This document shows, piece after piece, positions 1-11,402 of a stretch of DNA of 64,000 nucleotides. The stretch covers positions 18,790,259 through 18,854,258 of the forward strand of contig NC_041019.1 of assembly GCF_004193775.1 (NCBI RefSeq), read 5' to 3'. The DNA comes from Glycine soja. Lineage: Eukaryota; Streptophyta; Magnoliopsida; Fabales; Fabaceae. Numbering within the stretch: position 1 is the first letter of the stretch; each line of letters begins with the position of its first letter. Both the position numbers and the translations under genes were made by a program. The notes below the pieces were generated by a model. The model made no database searches. It was not told the DNA's origin and worked only from the letters and a program-made list of their open reading frames with translations.

Positions 1-715
1 CTAAAAGAACATTAGACAAGTTGCCATTCGACGCCTCATACTTGAGGCCAAGCTTTATGGTGGTCAGAGCCTTCAATGGTAGTTGACGTGATGTGAGAGG
101 GGAAATTGATCTCCTGATTCAGATTGGCCCATGCACATTTCAAATCACCTTCCAAGTCATGGATATAACTCCCGCTTACAGTTGTTTGTTAGGTAGATCC
201 TAGATCCATTCTACTGGGGTGGTCCCATTATCTCTGCATTAGAAATTGAAATTTATGGTGGGGGTTAGTTTTTTATAGTATAAAGTGAGGAGGACATTCT
301 AGTAAGTTGTATGTCTTCTACTCCTTATGTTGAAGCAGCGGAGGAGTCACTAGAAACATCGTTTCAAGCATTGGAAATTGTGAATAATGCTTATGTGGAG
401 TCTCCCTCAATACAATCATGTTTGTCTGATGCCTCTTTGATGGTAGCTCGAGTTATGCTAAAGGATGGGTATGAGCCCAGAATGGATTTGGGCTGGAATG
501 GTGATGGCGCGGTAAGCTTGTTGGAGATTGTTGAAAACCGTGGGAGGTTTGGTTTGGGTTACAAGCCTAAAAGTGTTGACAAAAAGAGGATTGCTTTGGG
601 AAGGAAAGAGAAAAACTTAGCTCATTTACAAGGGCGAGAACTGCACGTGGAGAGGGTCCCTATTTGTCACATCAATGAGAGCTTTGTGAGTGCAGGGTGG
701 ATGCATGAAGATTAG
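1..715 (+). pseudogene. Ogre-1 protease C-terminal part and G-patch region
   Basis: The window opens inside a retropepsin-like domain. The frame through about 1-230 reads as the end of an aspartic protease, including a segment like YSCLLGR before the final alpha region; the catalytic aspartate lies upstream of the window. An open stretch of 134 codons follows (311-715). It contains LKDGYEPRMDLGWNGDG (about residues 50-66), which resembles the glycine-rich G-patch found after the protease in Tat/Ogre elements. The stop at 713-715 interrupts a frame that stays readable to about 834, so it is probably a nonsense mutation. Several stops upstream of 311 show decay. Confidence 0.7.
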
Positions 716-834
716 GTTGCTATGCTGGATGAAGAGACTGATCAAGATTAGCCGAATTGGGTGCAACCATGTCCCCCAGACTTTGAATTGAGAAATTGGC
801 AGAACATAGAGCAACCCGAGATTTATGATTTGAT

Positions 835-1025
835 GTAATTAAACATTCCCAGATTCTATTGCTATGCCTAAGGCTTTAGGATTCACATATTGTTGGGCCT
901 ACTTTTCTTTTCAATTCTAGTGATCGTTAATAAAATGCATTTCAAAGACATATTCCCTTCTACATCTCCGTTGCCTTCATCTCTTAACATATTTATTTTC
1001 GTTGCGATTAAATGATTTGTTGTAG
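835..1025 (+). other. Probable spliceosomal intron between protease and RT of Ogre-1
   Basis: A GT at 835 and an AG at 1024-1025 (context TTTGTTGTAG) bound 191 bases that are AT-rich and have stops in the pol frames. The protease/G-patch frame (codons starting at positions 2 mod 3) can be followed to base 834. The RT frame (1 mod 3) becomes open just after 1025. Removing 835-1025 leaves two bases of a codon before the gap and one after it, and joins the two frames exactly. Ogre elements are known to carry a small intron between the protease and RT domains. The splice sites here are inferred, not shown by transcripts. Confidence 0.55.
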
Positions 1026-2670
1026 ATCCGATAATGAGTCTTGTGAAGACATTGATATCGAGATCCCTAATGTCAATTTTGAGATGCCAATCAACAGAGT
1101 TGAGGAAAATGAAGAGAAGGATTGGGAATTGCCTCCTGATTTGTTGAGGATGGTGGAGCAAGAAGAGAGAGAAATAAAGCCGCATCAAGAAGGAACATAG
1201 GTTGTCAACTTGGGCACCGGTGGAGAAAAAAAGGAGGTCAAGATTGGCACTTGTGTGTCAGCTGACTTTCGAGAAAAGTTGGTGGCCCTGTTGCGAGACT
1301 ACCATGACATCTTCGCTTGGTCTTATCAGGATATGCCTGGTTTGAGCTCAAAAATTATGCAACACAGGCTATTGTTGAATCCCGACTGCTTCTTGGTGAA
1401 ACAAAAGTTGAGGAGAATGAAGCCTGAGATGTCCCTAAAAATAAAAGAAGAGGTGAAGAAACAATTTGATGCAAGTTTTTTGACTGTCGCTCGGTACCCA
1501 TAGTGGGTTGCCAACATCGTGTCAATCCCCAAAAGGGATGGAAAAGTGCAAATGTGCATGGACTATCAAGATCTAAATTGAGTCAGTCCAAAGGATAATT
1601 TTCCTTTGCCACATATTGAAGTTCTGGTGGATAATACAACCCGTTTTGCCCTATTCTCTTTCATGGATGGGTTTTCAGGGTATAATCAGATAAAGATGGC
1701 ACCAGAGGGCATAGAGAAGATGACTTTCATTAATCTATGGGGAACCTTCTGTTATAAGGTGATGTTGTTTGGGCTGAAAAATGTTGGGGCAACATACCAT
1801 TGGGCCATGGTGGCATTGTTCCATGACATAATGCATAGTGAGATTGAAGTCTACGTAGACGACATGATTGCAAAATCAAGAACAGAGGAGGAGCACTTAG
1901 TCAATTTGCGAAAGTTGTTCGAATGACTACGTAAATACAAGTTAAGATTGAATCCCGCGAAGTGCACGTTTGGGGTAAAATTTGAAAAGTTGCTCGGTTT
2001 TGTTGTGAGCCAGAGAGGAATAAAGGTGAATCCAGACAAGGTGAAAGCAATCCTCGAGATGCCCGAGCCATGTATAGAGAAACAGGTCCGGGGGTTCTTG
2101 GGGAGGTTGAATTACATCGCTAGATTCATATCACAGTTGACTACCACTTGTGAGCCTCTTTTCAGGCTGTTGCGTAAGAATCAGTCTGTTAAGTGGGACG
2201 ATGATTGTCAGGTAGCATTTGAGAGAATTAAACACTGTTTGATGAATCCTCTTGTGCTTGTACCACCAGTGCCTGGAAGACCTCTTATTCTGTACATGAC
2301 AATGTTAGATGAGTCGATGGGGCGTGTGCTGGGGTAACACGATGAATCTGAAATGAAAGAGCAAGCTATTTATTACTTGAGCAAGAAATTCACAGCATGC
2401 GAGATAAACTACTCGTTACTAGAAAGGACATGTTATGCCTTGGCGTGGGCAGCTCACCGTTTGAGGCAATATATGTTGAGTTACACTACTTGTTTGGTAT
2501 CCAAAATGGATATAGTCAAGTACATCTTTGAAAAGCCCGTTCTCACTGGGAGAATAGCTCGATGGCAGGTTTTGTTTTCAGAGTTCGATATTGTTTATGT
2601 CACTCAGAAGGCAGTAAAAGGGAGCGCCTTGGCAGATTATCTAGCTCAACAACCCGTAAGTGATTTTTAG
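1026..2670 (+). pseudogene. Ogre-1 reverse transcriptase and RNase H
   Basis: One reading frame carries a linker, the RT N-terminus (FAWSYQDMPGLSS near 1310-1350), a substrate-binding region, the catalytic YVDD at 1852-1863, the thumb (GFLGRLNYIARF near 2090-2125) and a gypsy RNase H (YYLSKKF near 2370-2390), ending with ADYLAQQP near 2650. In-frame stops at about 1198-1200, 1501-1503, 1579-1581, 1924-1926, 2335-2337 and 2668-2670 break it, but no large deletion is seen. In an intact element this would make cDNA from the element RNA. Several codons differ from expectation in ways that suggest C-to-T and G-to-A decay. Confidence 0.85.
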
Positions 2671-2702
2671 CCTATGCATCCAGAATTCCTCGACGAGGAT
2701 TT

Positions 2703-3380
2703 ATGGTCCTATTTGAGGAAGAGGGTGAAGATGAAGACAAAGACAAGTGGATTGTATGGTTTGATGGTGCGTCTAATGCATTGGGTCATGGAATTGGGGC
2801 AGTGTTGGTTTCGCCAGACAAACACTATTTGCCTTTCACGGCTAGATTGTGTTTCAATTGTACAAATAATATGGCAGAGTATGAAGCATGCACCCTAGGA
2901 ATCCGAGTAGCAATCGACTTTAGGGTTAAGTTGCTCAAAGTGTACAGAGATTTGGTGTTGGTAATTCATCAGTTGAAAGGTGAATAGGAGACCAGAGACC
3001 ATAAGTTGATACCTTATCAGACTTACATCAAGGAATTGATGGAACTCTTTGATGATATATCATTTCATCACATTCTTAGAGAGGAAAACCAAATGGCTGA
3101 TGCTCTTGCCACTCTGTCGTCCATATTCAAAATAGGCCCTCATGGAGATTTGCCTTGCATAGACATCAAATGTCACATTAAGCCTACACACTGTTGTTTG
3201 ATAGAAGAAGAAGAGGATGGTATGCCTTGGTATTTCGATATCAAACGATACATCAAGGACAAGGAATACCCACCTAAGGTCTCTGACAATGACAAAAGGA
3301 CATTATGGAGGTTGGTAGCCGATTTCCTCCTGAGTGTGGATGCCCTATATAAAAGAAACCATGATATGGTATTGCTTTAA
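2703..3380 (+). pseudogene. Ogre-1 second (plant-acquired) RNase H and linker
   Basis: After a frameshift relative to the RT, a new frame gives WIVWFDGASNALGHGIGAVL (about 2745-2805), TNNMAEYEACTLG (about 2860-2900) and, after a stop at 2985-2987, HHILREENQMADALATLSS (about 3067-3123). This DG...E...D pattern is the second RNase H that distinguishes Tat/Ogre elements from other Ty3-gypsy elements. The linker towards integrase continues to a stop at 3378-3380. The catalytic residues appear to be present, but the frame is broken. Confidence 0.8.
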
Positions 3381-3836
3381 TGTGTGAATGCAAATGAGGC
3401 CGAGCAGATACTAACGGAGGTGCATGAAGGATCCTTTGGCAACCATGCTAATGGGCATGCCATGACTCGAAAGATTCTGAGAACCGGGTATTACTGGATC
3501 ACCATTGAGAGTGATTGTTGTATTCATGTCAGGAAATGCCACAAGTGACAAACCTTTGCAGATAATGTTAATGCTCCGTCCGTACTATTGAATGTTTGGT
3601 TAGCACCATGGCCATTCTCGATGTGAGGCATAGACGTGATTGGGGCTATCGAACCCAAGGCTTCAAATGGGCATCGTTTCATCTTAGTCGCAATTAATTA
3701 CTTCACCAAATGGGTGGAAGCGGCCTCATATGCTAATGTGACTAGGAATGTGGTGGTTAGATTCATCAAGAAGGAGATAATTTGCAGATATGGGTGGAAG
3801 CGGCCTCATATGCTAACGTGACTAGGAATGTGGTCA
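3381..3836 (+). pseudogene. Ogre-1 integrase, truncated with an 80-bp internal duplication
   Basis: The region 3420-3560 gives a GHAMTRKILRTGYYW segment and CCIHVRKCHK, matching the HHCC zinc-binding N-domain of gypsy integrases. The core begins at about 3630 (FILVAINYFTKWVEAASYAN) and stops near the second catalytic block. Bases 3711-3759 recur at 3791-3839 (80-bp spacing, almost identical), so the end of the fragment repeats itself. After about 3836 the sequence is no longer integrase. The rest of the catalytic core and the C-domain are missing. Confidence 0.75.
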
Positions 3837-4078
3837 TATTCTACCATTATACATTGCACCAGCATCGCCAAGATCCTAACCCTTACCCTTGGCCTACTCC
3901 CGAGCAATTTAGAGCCACTATTGCATGGCCTAGAGACAGACCTAATTTTCAGGAGGAGGCAGGACCTGCAGGCGCTCAAGGAGCTGCCCAAGGAGATAAA
4001 GGTGGAGCTGAGGATGATGGAGACATGGCAGATCTACTTGATTACTTCATTGGAGAAGTCTTAGCTCCCCGACCATGA
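3837..4078 (+). pseudogene. Proline/alanine-rich fragment fused to the broken integrase
   Basis: An open frame (3782-4078, 98 codons) leaves the integrase duplication and runs through PWPTPEQFRATIAWPRDRP, then an AGAQGAAQGDKGGAED linker and DDGDMADLLDYFIGE before the stop. It does not resemble integrase. The style recalls the C-terminal end of the 'putative plant transposon' or env-like ORFs of legume gypsy elements. That is a resemblance only. The junction at about 3836 looks like a deletion or recombination joint between unrelated retroelement sequences. Confidence 0.4.
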
Positions 4079-6086
4079 TCTTTTAAATTTGTGAACTTCT
4101 CTTTATCTTATTTATGTGCTTTTAGTACTTTGTTACATTATTTAATGTGATGATTATTCTGAAAAAGAAAAAAAAAAACACCTACGCGATTTTTTTTTAT
4201 TAATTTGTGTGCTTTGATGTTTTGATGGTGTAGTCATAGATTGTAACCCTTTTTGGGACTCAAACCATTTCATTTCTTAAACCTAACATGCTTTTGAAAG
4301 AATCAACAATCAGTACCCTTTGAAAATTTTGTAGATCAAAACACGACAAAAGGGTTTTTGAAAAAGAAACATTGAGGATAAGAATAATGAAGGACTTTCC
4401 CAAATACCAAATGGACTCAGATGTTTTTTCATAGACTTTGTAAAAGAACAATCGTCAAAACACCGATTTGATCTGAATGTGGAAACAGGCACTAAGCGTT
4501 AGTGACTATGTGTGACCACAAATTTTATATTCAGTGTGCGCATGGATATGTTCTACGGTTGGTTTTGCATGAATTTCTAATTTTCATAACATATGATTCA
4601 TGGAGGTGTTCTGGGCATTCTTTCATTCTTTACACTTTTAAGCCATTGGCCACACAACTATCCCAATGTACATTATTGTTGTCATTTGCAAGCCCTTTGA
4701 GCCAGACACTTGATTTTTATCGGAACACTAACCTAGGACCAAAGTTTCCTACCTCACCTTAGGATAGGAGAGCAGGGGTGTTTTCAATGGAGATTTCTAT
4801 CATTTAGTGGCTAGTTGTGGGTCTTGAAGGAAGTTAGATATTTATCAGGAAAGAAAAGAAGAAAAACAAAGAAAAAAAACCAAAAATGGAAAAGAGCAAA
4901 AATAGAAAAGAAAAAAGAGAAAGGAAAAACAAGTTCTTTGGAATAAACAAACATCTAAGTCATGTACAGAGTTGTTGTAAAAAAAATGATAACCTGGTCA
5001 AAATGAGAAAGGGTAGAAGGTGATCGCTCATTTAAGTTACTAGCCAGATGTTTATGTTTGCTCTACTATTCTCAAGAGATGTTTGAATATCCAAAAAAAA
5101 GGAGTATCCAAAATAAACAAAAAAAAAAACCAAAGCCAAAATTTCCTACAGGTCCAACCTTAAAAAGATCTAATGATCCATGATGATTATGCGCATTATC
5201 CTTGATTTCTTGGGAAATGACTTGCAAAATTAATTTATGACATATCTGTGATTTGGAATTGAGATGAAACGCTTGCCTGTGTGAAGTTTTATACACCTTT
5301 GAGTGGTTTTCCTCTATTTGATTGAATCCAGTGTTTCTTCTGATGTTATTTAGAAACAAAATGCAAAAATTTCTTAATCTCATCCTTGGTTCTGAGAATT
5401 ATATCTTTGTGCTTTCATTCCTCATTGTTGCATTTTTTTAAAAAAATGTTGTTCTGATCGGTTTGGTTCTTTACCAAGCATGTTCATATCTATTGAAACA
5501 TATTTTTCTTCTGTCTTTATGATTTATAAAACTTCAATGTCTTCTGTCTTGTACGCTTTCAAATACTTCAATGTCTTATGCTTTATGATTTATAAGACTT
5601 CAATGTCTTCTATCTTTTACGCTTTCAAAGACTTCAATGTCTTCTATATTTATGATTTTTAAGACTTTAATGTCTTTTGTCTTTTACGCTTTCAAAGACT
5701 TCAATGTCTTTTGCTTTATGATTTATAAGACTTTAATGTCTTCTGTTTTACGATTTTTCAAAGACTTCAAATATCCTTGTCTTTATTTTTTCATAGGACT
5801 AAACGTCCTGGTCTTTGTGTTTCTTAGGACTCAACATCCTTTGTTTTTATGCTTTCAAAGACTTCAAGTGTCTTATGCTCTTATGCTATAGGACTCCTAT
5901 ATCCTCCATTTTATGTTTTGTAGGACTTCAAGGTCCTCTGTTTGGTATTACAGGACTTCAATGTCCTTTTTCGTTTTTCAGTTTTCACTTCTCTTGTTTT
6001 TTTTGGCATCTAGTTTTGAATAGCCGGATCGCTTGAACGAAATTAGTGTCATTATCTTTAGTTATCTTTTATTTTTAATAAAAGAT
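4079..6086 (+). other. Ogre-1 3' untranslated region
   Basis: About 2 kb between the last coding fragment and the polypurine tract. It is AT-rich, with purine-rich stretches (4850-4930, A/G runs) and no convincing coding sequence. Ogre elements are known for long, variable 3' UTRs. The right part (about 5520-5970) is a tandem repeat listed separately. Confidence 0.6.
5520..5970 (+). repeat. Tandem repeat of about 33 bp (66-bp dimers) in the Ogre-1 3' UTR
   Basis: The word ACTTCAATGTCTT or close variants starts at 5531, 5565, 5597, 5631, 5664, 5698 and 5730, giving spacings of 34, 32, 34, 33, 34 and 32. It alternates with TTTATGATTTATAAG and TTTTACGCTTTCAAAG, so the true unit is a 66-67 bp dimer. 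More divergent units run on to about 5967. Most units contain a short inverted repeat, AAGAC...GTCTT, or AGGAC...GTCCT in later units. Confidence 0.85.
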
Positions 6087-6103
6087 GAATAAAGAGGGGC
6101 AAA
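6087..6103 (+). promoter_or_regulatory. Polypurine tract of Ogre-1
   Basis: The purine-rich run GAATAAAGAGGGGCAAA lies directly before the LTR start TGTCAGACC. A matching tract (read on the - strand) flanks the third Ogre LTR at 61962-61976. It would prime plus-strand DNA synthesis. Confidence 0.75.
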
Positions 6104-7392
6104 TGTCAGACCCTAATTTCATTTGGGTATAATACTTTTATCATTCACATTTGATGTTTTGATCATTGCTAATCGAATTATGGTGTTTAGCACCAGTTGC
6201 AACGCAAAGCTGAGGGGTCGCTCAAGGTTGATGTTTAATTGTCAGATCCGAAAACAAAAGCCACAAAGAAAGGAGCAAAATGGTCATTTTTTGGAACTTT
6301 CTAGACCTAAACTTGCCCAGGTCAGCATTTGGCTAGCCTGGCCATGGGAAAGCTTAAGCCTTGAGCAACCAACTCGCTTGGGCGAGCTGATACCTTCAAG
6401 CCTAAGCAATTAGCTCGCCTAGGAAAGCTTCCCCTGCACCAAATGGCCTTTTCCTATAAATAGCCATGCAAGGGAAGGGTTTCAGGGGTTGGAAAACGGA
6501 GGAAAGAAAGGAAAAACACAGAAAAGGAGAAAGAGGAGAAAAAAAAAGCAAAGTCGAGGCACTGCCGAATCGAACTATGGATCATTTCCTACATCATTTC
6601 TCTTGCTAGCCTTGTACCCTGTGCAACAATCGGTTAGTTTTTCTTAAGATTTTGATGTAATCTATGTACCCTTATTAGGTCCTTTGTGATATTATGTGTG
6701 CATTTATCTTCTTCACTTATCATTGGTAATTTCATTTTATCCGTAAGGCTTAGTTCTAATCGGTCACTAGTGTCCTGAAATTGGGTTTTTTTTAGTATGA
6801 CTGGAAATTAATAAACAAAACCAAAAATGAAAAAATCAATTCACAATCTAGCTTCTTTTCATCAAATAACACTTAAGATCGTTTGACGGTCCAACGCCTT
6901 AACGGTTCTCTTCGCTTTTTCAAATGAATTAAAATGTTGTTTCAAGGTCCAACACCTTAACGACTTTTTGTTTGCATTTAAAATGAATCTTTCAAAAAGA
7001 AACATGAGTATTCATATTAAAGAACTACGTATGTCTAATTTCCTCATTGCACCTGGGGATACGTAGGAGCAAGAGCAACACCCTTGTCGATTCAAAAAAT
7101 AATGATAATAATAAAAAAAAGGGAAAAATACGTAATTTTGAAATCATGTTTTGCACACTCAATTAAAGGTTGTCGTCCCTTACGACAGACGCGTGGGGTG
7201 CTAATACCTTCCCTATGCATAAACAACTCCCGAACCCTTCTTTTCAAAATTCAGAGACCTCTTTTGGTTTTTCTAACGTTTTCCTTGAATAAACGTTGGT
7301 GGCAACTCTCACTCATTTTCTCCCAAGGAGATGAACGTGCTTTTTGTTTATTTATTTTCTTTTGCCATCCCGTCGTAAGGTAGGTTGTGACA
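6104..7392 (+). repeat. 3' LTR of Ogre-1 (1289 bp)
   Basis: Starts TGTCAGACCCTAATTTC and ends GGTTGTGACA (TG...CA). A TATA box (TATAAATA, 6455-6462) lies about 350 bp in, preceded by cytosine/guanine-rich words such as GCTTGGGCGAGCT. Blocks such as GGATACGTAGGAGCAAG (near 7055) and AAGGTTGT...GGGGTGCTAATACCTTCCC (near 7165-7215) are shared with the LTRs at 51521-52687 and 60390-61961 (reverse), showing one LTR family in three diverged copies. Confidence 0.85.
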
Positions 7393-7482
7393 CCTCTATT
7401 GTTAGTTTAATAAACTTGACTAATGGGGAACACAATTGGTCCTTTAGGTTTGATATCCGGACATTAGAGTCCATTATTAATA

Positions 7483-8280
7483 TTGCATAGGGTAGACTTG
7501 TCCTTGTGCGAGCCTAACATATTTTATGTATCAATAACCATCATCAGAACTAAAGCAGAATGTATAGATGCAAACATGACTATAATGGAGCTAAATACAA
7601 AAGCTTGTTGTACATTGACATGCACTCTATCTAGAAACGAGTACAACAAGGTATGCAGATTAAAGACAACTAAAGAGATTTGGGACTCTCTAAGCATTAA
7701 CTATGAAGGAATAAAAGATGTCCAACTAAGAAAGGATGCCACTCTATCACACCAATGTAAGAGCTTTTGCATGAAAGAAGGAGAATTTGTGGATGACATG
7801 TTTAAAAGACTTTAAGTTATTTTGAATGGACTTGAAGCTCTAGGGCACACCTTCACCAAAGACCATACTATCCTAAAGATCCTAGATAGTTTTCCCAAGG
7901 TGTGAGAACCAAAAACAACAACTATTCAAGAAGCTAGAAACCTTAAGACTTTAGCATGGGATGAACTTCTGGGTACTCTAAGAGCTCATAAAGTTCACCT
8001 TTAAAACAAAGATCATCTACCTAAAAGAAATTTTCTTGCCCTCAAAATTGCAGATGGCTGAGTCTGACAGCTTAGATAACAATTCCGAGGGATCCACAGA
8101 TGATGAAGTGGCTCTTATGTCCAAAAATTTCAAACAAATGATAAAGAAGAAAGGAAAGTTCCAACGTTCCTCCAGATGAAAAGATAGAAGATTCAAAAAG
8201 AAACATAAGGAGGAGAATAATGAGATCATTTGTTTTGAATGTAAAAGGCCTAGACATATGAAGGCGGAGGGAGTGTCCTT
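7483..8280 (+). pseudogene. Copia gag (UBN2-like) with zinc knuckle
   Basis: The open stretch 7483-7815 contains NKVCRLKTTKEIWDSLSINY, the hallmark of plant copia gag proteins (UBN2-type). The frame continues past a stop at 7813-7815 through LNGLEALGHTFTKDHTILKI to about 8000. A zinc knuckle CFECKRPRHMKAE is encoded near 8232-8270; its last cysteine is lost from the frame. Gag would form the virus-like particle. The protein is broken by stops near 7903 and 8002 and by a frameshift. Confidence 0.75.
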
Positions 8281-8999
8281 AGCTGAAAAGAAAAAAGACG
8301 CTCTATGGAAAAAAGAAAGAAAAGTCTGATGGTCACCTGGGATGACTTAGACAATTAGAAGAGTAATAGTTTTGATGATGAGCAAGCTAACATCTATATG
8401 ATGTTAGATAAAGATGAGAAAATTGAGGTAAAAACCTTCTCTAAATTTGATACTTCTTCTTGTTCTTTATCAAACGATGAAGATGATATGCACTATGATG
8501 TTCTTCTTTAGAATAGTCATATGATTTATCTTCAATGAAAGAAGTATAAAGAAAAATACAAAACATATGTTTGTGAAAACACTAAGTTGAAGAAATCAAA
8601 TAAAGATTTGAAAAGAAAATCCAAACCATGGAAGAGAATTTAAGTCAAGTGAATAAGACTAATGAATCCTCTACAATTGAAAAACTAAGAGAGGAGATCG
8701 CTCGTCTAACAAAAGACTTTAGGAAGCTTTTGAAAAGCTCTAACACTTTAACCATACTTTTAAAATTCCATCAGCATCTCCATGACAAGTATGGTCTAGG
8801 ACTAGAAAAAGGTGCATCATCTTCTAAGTCAGAGTCTGTCTCAAACAAATGTGACTTATGTGGTAAGTTCCAAGTTCAAATGCATCCATAAGAAGAAACA
8901 AATGTCTAAGGGTACTAATGCTCATGGACCCAAAAATATTTAGGTACCAAAATCTATGATTGTTCTTGTTGTAGATATCTTTGGTAGGAAAATGTCAGG
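8281..8999 (+). pseudogene. Copia gag-protease linker, lysine/glutamate rich
   Basis: A charged, low-complexity region between the zinc knuckle and the protease. The open frame 8628-8891 reads ENLSQVNKTNESSTIEKLRE and KLREEIARLTKDFRKLLKS, a plausible coiled coil, and ends in a CDLCGKF-like segment. Such a linker is usual in SIRE-type copia gag-pol. Stops and frame changes interrupt it. The function of the segment is not known. Confidence 0.5.
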
Positions 9000-10530
9000 G
9001 TTTAAGCTAGTACTTAGACAGTGGATGCTCACGACACATTATGGGGGAAAGGTCTATGTTCCTCGACCTAAAGCCAATTGAAGAAGGAAAATTTCCTTTG
9101 GAGGCATAGGTAAGGGAAAGATTATTGGTATAGGAAAGATTGGTATTCCTTCTTTAGCCTTCACAGACAAAGTTTTATATGTTGAAGGTATGAAATATAA
9201 CTTATTGAGCATAAGTCAATTTTGTGAGAGTGGTTATATTGTATCTTTCAACAAATACCAATGTGTAGTCAAGACAAAAGATGACATGTACTTCTTCACT
9301 ACCAAATGACCCAACAATCTGTATGGGATTGATTTGATAGGTCTAAGAAAACCAAATGTAACATGTCTGCTTTCTAGCAAAGATGAGGATAGATTTGGCA
9401 CAAAAAACTTGGGCATGTCAATTCGAAACACAATTCAAAATTATCTAAAAAGGATTTAGTGAAAGGACTGCCTAAGATTTGTTGAAAATCCATCTTCTCT
9501 ATGAAGCATGTCAGCAAGAGAAACATATCAAAACCTCTTTTAAATCTAAAAATGTTGTTTCCATTTCCACATCGTTACAACTGTTGCACATGGATCTGTT
9601 TGGGCCAATTAGAATGTTTAGTCTAAGAGGGAAGAAATATGACTTTGTCATAGTTAAAGAATATTCTTGATATACATGGGTATACTTCCTTGCACTTAAA
9701 CATGAGTCTTTTAAGTCTTTGAAATATTCTATAAAAGGGTTCAAAATAAAAAATGGTTTTGTATCTTTTCTATCAGAAGTGACCATGCGACAGAGTTTGA
9801 GAATGCTAAGTTCAAATTATTCTGTGAAAAGTATGGTATTTTCCACAATTTTTCTTCATTGAGAACTCCTCAACAAAATGGGGCAGTTGAAAGGAAAAAA
9901 AATAGAACTTTGCAAGAAATGGCTAGGACCATGCTCTGTGAAAACTCACTTCCTAAGCACTTTTAAGTAGAAGCAGTAAATACGTGTTATGTTCAAATCA
10001 AAATGTTGATCATACCTTTAATAAAAAAGACTTCTTATGAACCATGGAGAGGAAAAAGACCTAACATTTCATACTTTAATTCCTTTGGATGTGAGTGTTT
10101 TATCCTAAATACCAAAGATCAACTTGCTAAGTTGGATTCAAAGATGGATAAATGAATCTTCATAGGGTATTTTGATACATCTAAAGCCTACATAGTTTTC
10201 AATACAAGGACTTTGGTTGTAGAAGAATCCATCCATGTTAAATTCAATGATGGACTAACGTCTGATAGGGAGCTATCAGATCTTAAGAATGATTTTGCAA
10301 ATATGCAAATTAGTCCGTCTATTGCACCTAAAGAAAATGAAGTAAAAAAATCTGATGAAATTCTTCCTCAAATTGAAGGATCTTCAGATCAACAACCTCA
10401 AATGAAGAACTTGAAGTATGTTCACATTATCATCCATAAAATTAGATCATTGGAGATCATACTAAAGGAGTCAAAACTAGATCATCATTCAAAGATCTTG
10501 TGTCTTATGCACTTGTGCTTGAATTGAACC
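9000..10530 (+). pseudogene. Copia protease and integrase, broken
   Basis: The protease motif YLDSGCSRHIMG is encoded from 9011 with the catalytic Asp codon at 9017. Further on come YNLLSISQFCESGY (about 9195-9237) and a pre-integrase region. The integrase core is marked by LLHMDLFGPIRMFSLRGKKY (about 9579-9638), a D region near 9780 and the NGAVERK-type block near 9875. The GAG-linker to RT contains VEESIHVKFND near 10215-10250. Frames change repeatedly. An intact protein would process the polyprotein and insert cDNA. Confidence 0.75.
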
Positions 10531-10639
10531 TAAGATGATAGGTGGAGCTCTAATAGATAATGATTGGATCATTGCAACGAAAGAAGAATTCCACTAGTTC
10601 ACCAGAAACGATGCCTAGAAACTTGTCCCAAGCCATAAA

Positions 10640-11402
10640 ACAAAAGCATAATTGGAACAAGATGGATTTTAAGAAACAAATTGGATAAACAAGGCAAAGT
10701 GGTAAGAAACAAAGCTAGGTTAATAGCTCAAGGCTATAACCAGCAAGAAGGTATAAATTTCACTGGAACCTTTGCTCTTTTACTAGACTTGAAGCTATAA
10801 GAATCATGCTTGTCTTTGCTGCTCATATAAACATAAAGCATTATCAAATGGATGTTATAAGTATTTTTCTAAACAACTTTATTGAAAAGGAAGTGTATGT
10901 CAAACAACCTCCTAGTTTTGAGGATCATACTGTTTCAGACCATGTTTTTAAACTTAAAAAGGCTTTATATGGTCTGAAATAGGCACCACGTGCTTGGTAT
11001 GACAAACTAAGCTTTTTTCTTTTTGAAAATGGCTTTATGAGAAGCAAGGTAGACATAACTTTTTTAAGAAGAGAAGTTGACAAAGATTTCATTATAGTTG
11101 AAATATATGTAGATGATATTATTTTCTGAGTTACCAATGAATCCTTGTGCAAGGATTTCTCCGATATGATGAAGAGTGAGTTTGAAATAAGCATGATAGG
11201 AGAATTTAAGTTCTTCCTAGGGCTTCAGATCAAACACGATATCAAAGGTATAGCCATACATCAACAAAAATACACTAAGGAACTTCTTTAAGATGGAAGG
11301 TCCTAAACCAATGAATACTCTCATGCATGCTACAAATCCTCTGAGCAAAGACGAATAATGTAAACCAATAGATCAGATGATCTACAAAGGTATGATTGGA
11401 TC
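10640..11402 (+). pseudogene. Copia reverse transcriptase, 5' part (before the nested insertion)
   Basis: WILRNKLDKQGKVVRNKARL and IAQGYNQQEGINF mark the RT start at about 10665-10765. The active-site YVDD is encoded at 11106-11117, followed by FKFFLGLQIKHD near 11205. Stops and frameshifts are frequent. The sequence stops abruptly at the insertion point (11402), and the next RT/RNase H codons resume at 16870 after one copy of the 5-bp target duplication. Confidence 0.8.

Larger units (their letters stand above)
1..7392 (+). mobile_element. Ogre/Tat-type Ty3-gypsy element, 3' part (Ogre-1)
   Basis: The order of parts is protease, G-patch, RT, RNase H, second RNase H, integrase, long 3' UTR, polypurine tract and LTR. 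The second RNase H and the very long UTR are typical of the Tat/Ogre lineage of Ty3-gypsy. The 5' LTR, ORF1 and gag lie left of the window. The right end is a clean LTR terminus (TTGTGACA at 7392), followed by sequence belonging to a copia element, so Ogre-1 appears to have landed in or next to that element. All coding parts are broken, so this is a relic. Confidence 0.85.

Noticed and set aside
5480..6036. Phe/Ser-rich protein from overlapping open frames in the Ogre-1 3' UTR
   Set aside because: The frames follow the tandem repeat and change frame with unit length.
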